DNA from: an uncultured Collinsella sp. | Lineage (GTDB): Bacteria > Actinomycetota > Coriobacteriia > Coriobacteriales > Coriobacteriaceae | DNA length: 8,996 nucleotides | Direction of reading: 5' to 3' | NCBI GenBank assembly: GCA_902494765.1 | Contig: CABUUK010000063.1 | Span: 1 to 8,996, forward strand | Shown here: positions 7,681-8,996 of the stretch, in pieces | Position numbering within the stretch: position 1 is the first letter of the stretch | Layout: the number at the start of each line of letters is the position of its first letter | Notes under the pieces: generated by a model | What the model was told of the DNA's origin: nothing | What the model saw: the letters and a program-made list of their open reading frames with translations, nothing else | Databases searched by the model: none | Program-made: the position numbers and the translations under genes

Positions 7681-7685
7681 AAGTG

Positions 7686-8996
7686 ATGGCGCAGGGGACG
7701 TTTGTGCAGGCGCTCCGGAAAGAGGCGGCGCTGAGCGGCACCTTTATGAAGGGCCGCTCGCTCATGCTCAACGGCGCCGTGCTGTCGATCGAGGACAGCG
7801 GCTCGCGCTTCTCCAAAAACGTGACGGTTGAGGGCTCAGTGCGCGGCTCGCGCGGTGACCTGTACAAGACGCACGTGGCGCTCGACATGGACGAGCACGA
7901 GGTGATCGACTACGACTGCGATTGCCCCGCTGCCTATCGCTACCCCGGCATGTGCAAGCACGCCATCGCCACGGCGCTGGCGTACCTGGACGCCAGCGGC
8001 ATTGAGCCCGTTGAGGGGCTGCGCACGCCGGTTCGCACGTTTACGGCGGCGCCCAAGCAAGCCGTGCGTCCCGCGTCCGCCGCACCGGCGGTCAACCCTA
8101 ACTTTCCCTTCCCGGCGCCAGTTCCCACGAGCCCGAGCCTCATGAAGGCGCTCTCCGATCTTTCGGACGCTCGCATGGATGAGTTGGCGGGCATGCGCCG
8201 CAAGCTCGCCGGCACTGTCGACCCCGATGCTCCCAAAGCGGTATTGGAGCCCTCGCTGGTACCGTACTACAATCCGCTGTTTGCCGACCGATTTAGCTGG
8301 GCGCTCGAGCTTCGCATTCGCTGCGGCTCGGTGTCCTACGTGGTCAAGGACATCGACGGCATGGCCGCCGCCTACGTGCGCGGCGGCACGTTCTCGTACG
8401 GCAAAAAGCTCACATTCCTCCATGCGCCCGAGGCCTTCGACGAGGTTTCGGTGCGCCTGCTCGACCTTGTTGTGGCAACGGTTGTGTATCTGAGCGACAT
8501 CATAAGTTCGCGTTCGGCGTCGTACGATTTTGCCCGCAGCGGCTTTGTCGCCGAGCGCCAGCTGCCGCTGTCCGAGCATGACATCGTATACATGCTGGAC
8601 TTGCTGCGTGGCCGGACCATTTCCTTTGAGCCCGCCTGGTCGCGGGGAACGACGACGCATCGTTCCTACGAGGTGGCGGTTGAGTTGTCGCCGGTGGGGG
8701 AGGACGAGGCCTCGGCAAAACAACCACCGCTCCTCGCCGCCAAAATCGCGCCGGCGGCTGGTGGCAGCTACGATCTGCGCCTGCCCGCCGATATGCACTG
8801 CTTTGTCTCGGGCGACGTTGCCTATCTGGTCGACACGCACCGCGCGCGCCGCGCCGATGCGGCGTTTGCCCAGCATGCCGCACCGTTTCTGTCGCGTCTG
8901 CTGCCCTGCCGCACGCCGGTCCATATCGCCGCCGAGCAGGTGGGCGAATTCTGCCGCATGGCACTGCCCGTGCTGCGCGAATACACCGACCTCACC
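7686..8996 (+). CDS. SWIM zinc-finger protein, N-terminal part of a probable SNF2-type helicase, 3' partial
   Basis: The frame is open from ATG 7686 to the window end (437 codons, no stop), so the C-terminus is missing. A SWIM zinc-finger signature is at residues 78-92: C78, C80, C90, H92 in the CxC-x9-CxH arrangement, preceded by a beta-rich stretch as is usual. SWIM domains bind nucleic acid or protein. Residues about 112-150 form an Ala/Pro-rich linker. Residues about 190-437 are a globular region with no motif I can name, consistent with the bacterial SNF2-associated domain found in front of HepA/RapA-like ATPases. A Walker A and DEAH/DEXH core should lie beyond the window; none is present in the visible part. 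If the ATPase follows, the product would be a DNA- or RNA-dependent translocase of about 1000-1100 aa. A stand-alone SWIM protein is the alternative. The start is set by a strong ribosome binding site. The inverted repeat sits directly upstream. Confidence 0.85.
   Translation, partial: MAQGTFVQALRKEAALSGTFMKGRSLMLNGAVLSIEDSGSRFSKNVTVEGSVRGSRGDLYKTHVALDMDEHEVIDYDCDCPAAYRYPGMCKHAIATALAYLDASGIEPVEGLRTPVRTFTAAPKQAVRPASAAPAVNPNFPFPAPVPTSPSLMKALSDLSDARMDELAGMRRKLAGTVDPDAPKAVLEPSLVPYYNPLFADRFSWALELRIRCGSVSYVVKDIDGMAAAYVRGGTFSYGKKLTFLHAPEAFDEVSVRLLDLVVATVVYLSDIISSRSASYDFARSGFVAERQLPLSEHDIVYMLDLLRGRTISFEPAWSRGTTTHRSYEVAVELSPVGEDEASAKQPPLLAAKIAPAAGGSYDLRLPADMHCFVSGDVAYLVDTHRARRADAAFAQHAAPFLSRLLPCRTPVHIAAEQVGEFCRMALPVLREYTDLT

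Noticed and set aside
7683..7685. GTG as the start of the SWIM gene
   Set aside because: It overlaps the extended Shine-Dalgarno stretch and is only 2 nt from GGAGG; the ATG at 7686 has better spacing.
7836..8924. Minus-strand open frame of 362 codons opposite the SWIM gene
   Set aside because: Arg- and Ala-rich with no motif. The plus frame has a strong ribosome binding site and a SWIM signature, so this is a shadow.
1..8996. tRNA, rRNA, CRISPR array, transposase or prophage genes
   Set aside because: I looked for cloverleaf ends, regularly spaced repeats and transposase motifs in both strands and saw none; the spacers are too small and are accounted for by the hairpins.

Overview
The window carries three large same-strand genes and two intergenic spacers of roughly 160-175 bp. 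High GC, a strong preference for G or C at the third codon position, and the character of the DNA polymerase point to a high-GC actinobacterium. My best guess is class Coriobacteriia, possibly Collinsella. This rests on recognising the style of the proteins and intergenic repeats, not on any search.

Layout. Up to 3544: an AddA/RecB-type helicase-nuclease whose N-terminus is cut by the window edge in the middle of Walker A. 3545-3720: a spacer holding a long imperfect hairpin, a weak promoter candidate and the dnaE ribosome binding site. 3721-7524: complete dnaE (DNA polymerase III alpha subunit, 1267 aa), with an apparently intact metal-binding PHP domain, a roughly 60-residue insertion inside that domain, and an altered, lengthened segment in the polymerase region. 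7525-7685: a spacer dominated by a perfect 37-bp inverted repeat around a 53-nt centre, each arm being itself a small palindrome. 7686 to the end: the first 437 residues of a SWIM zinc-finger protein that looks like the N-terminal part of a SNF2/HepA-type helicase and runs off the window.

Functionally the genes fit DNA maintenance: double-strand end resection (AddA), chromosome replication (DnaE), and a nucleic-acid-dependent ATPase of unknown role. Spacers of 160-175 bp with hairpins suggest separate transcription units rather than a tight operon. I see no tRNA, rRNA, CRISPR array, transposase or phage gene. The least ordinary content is the nested, REPIN-like repeat after dnaE, the hairpin before dnaE, and the two DnaE insertions.
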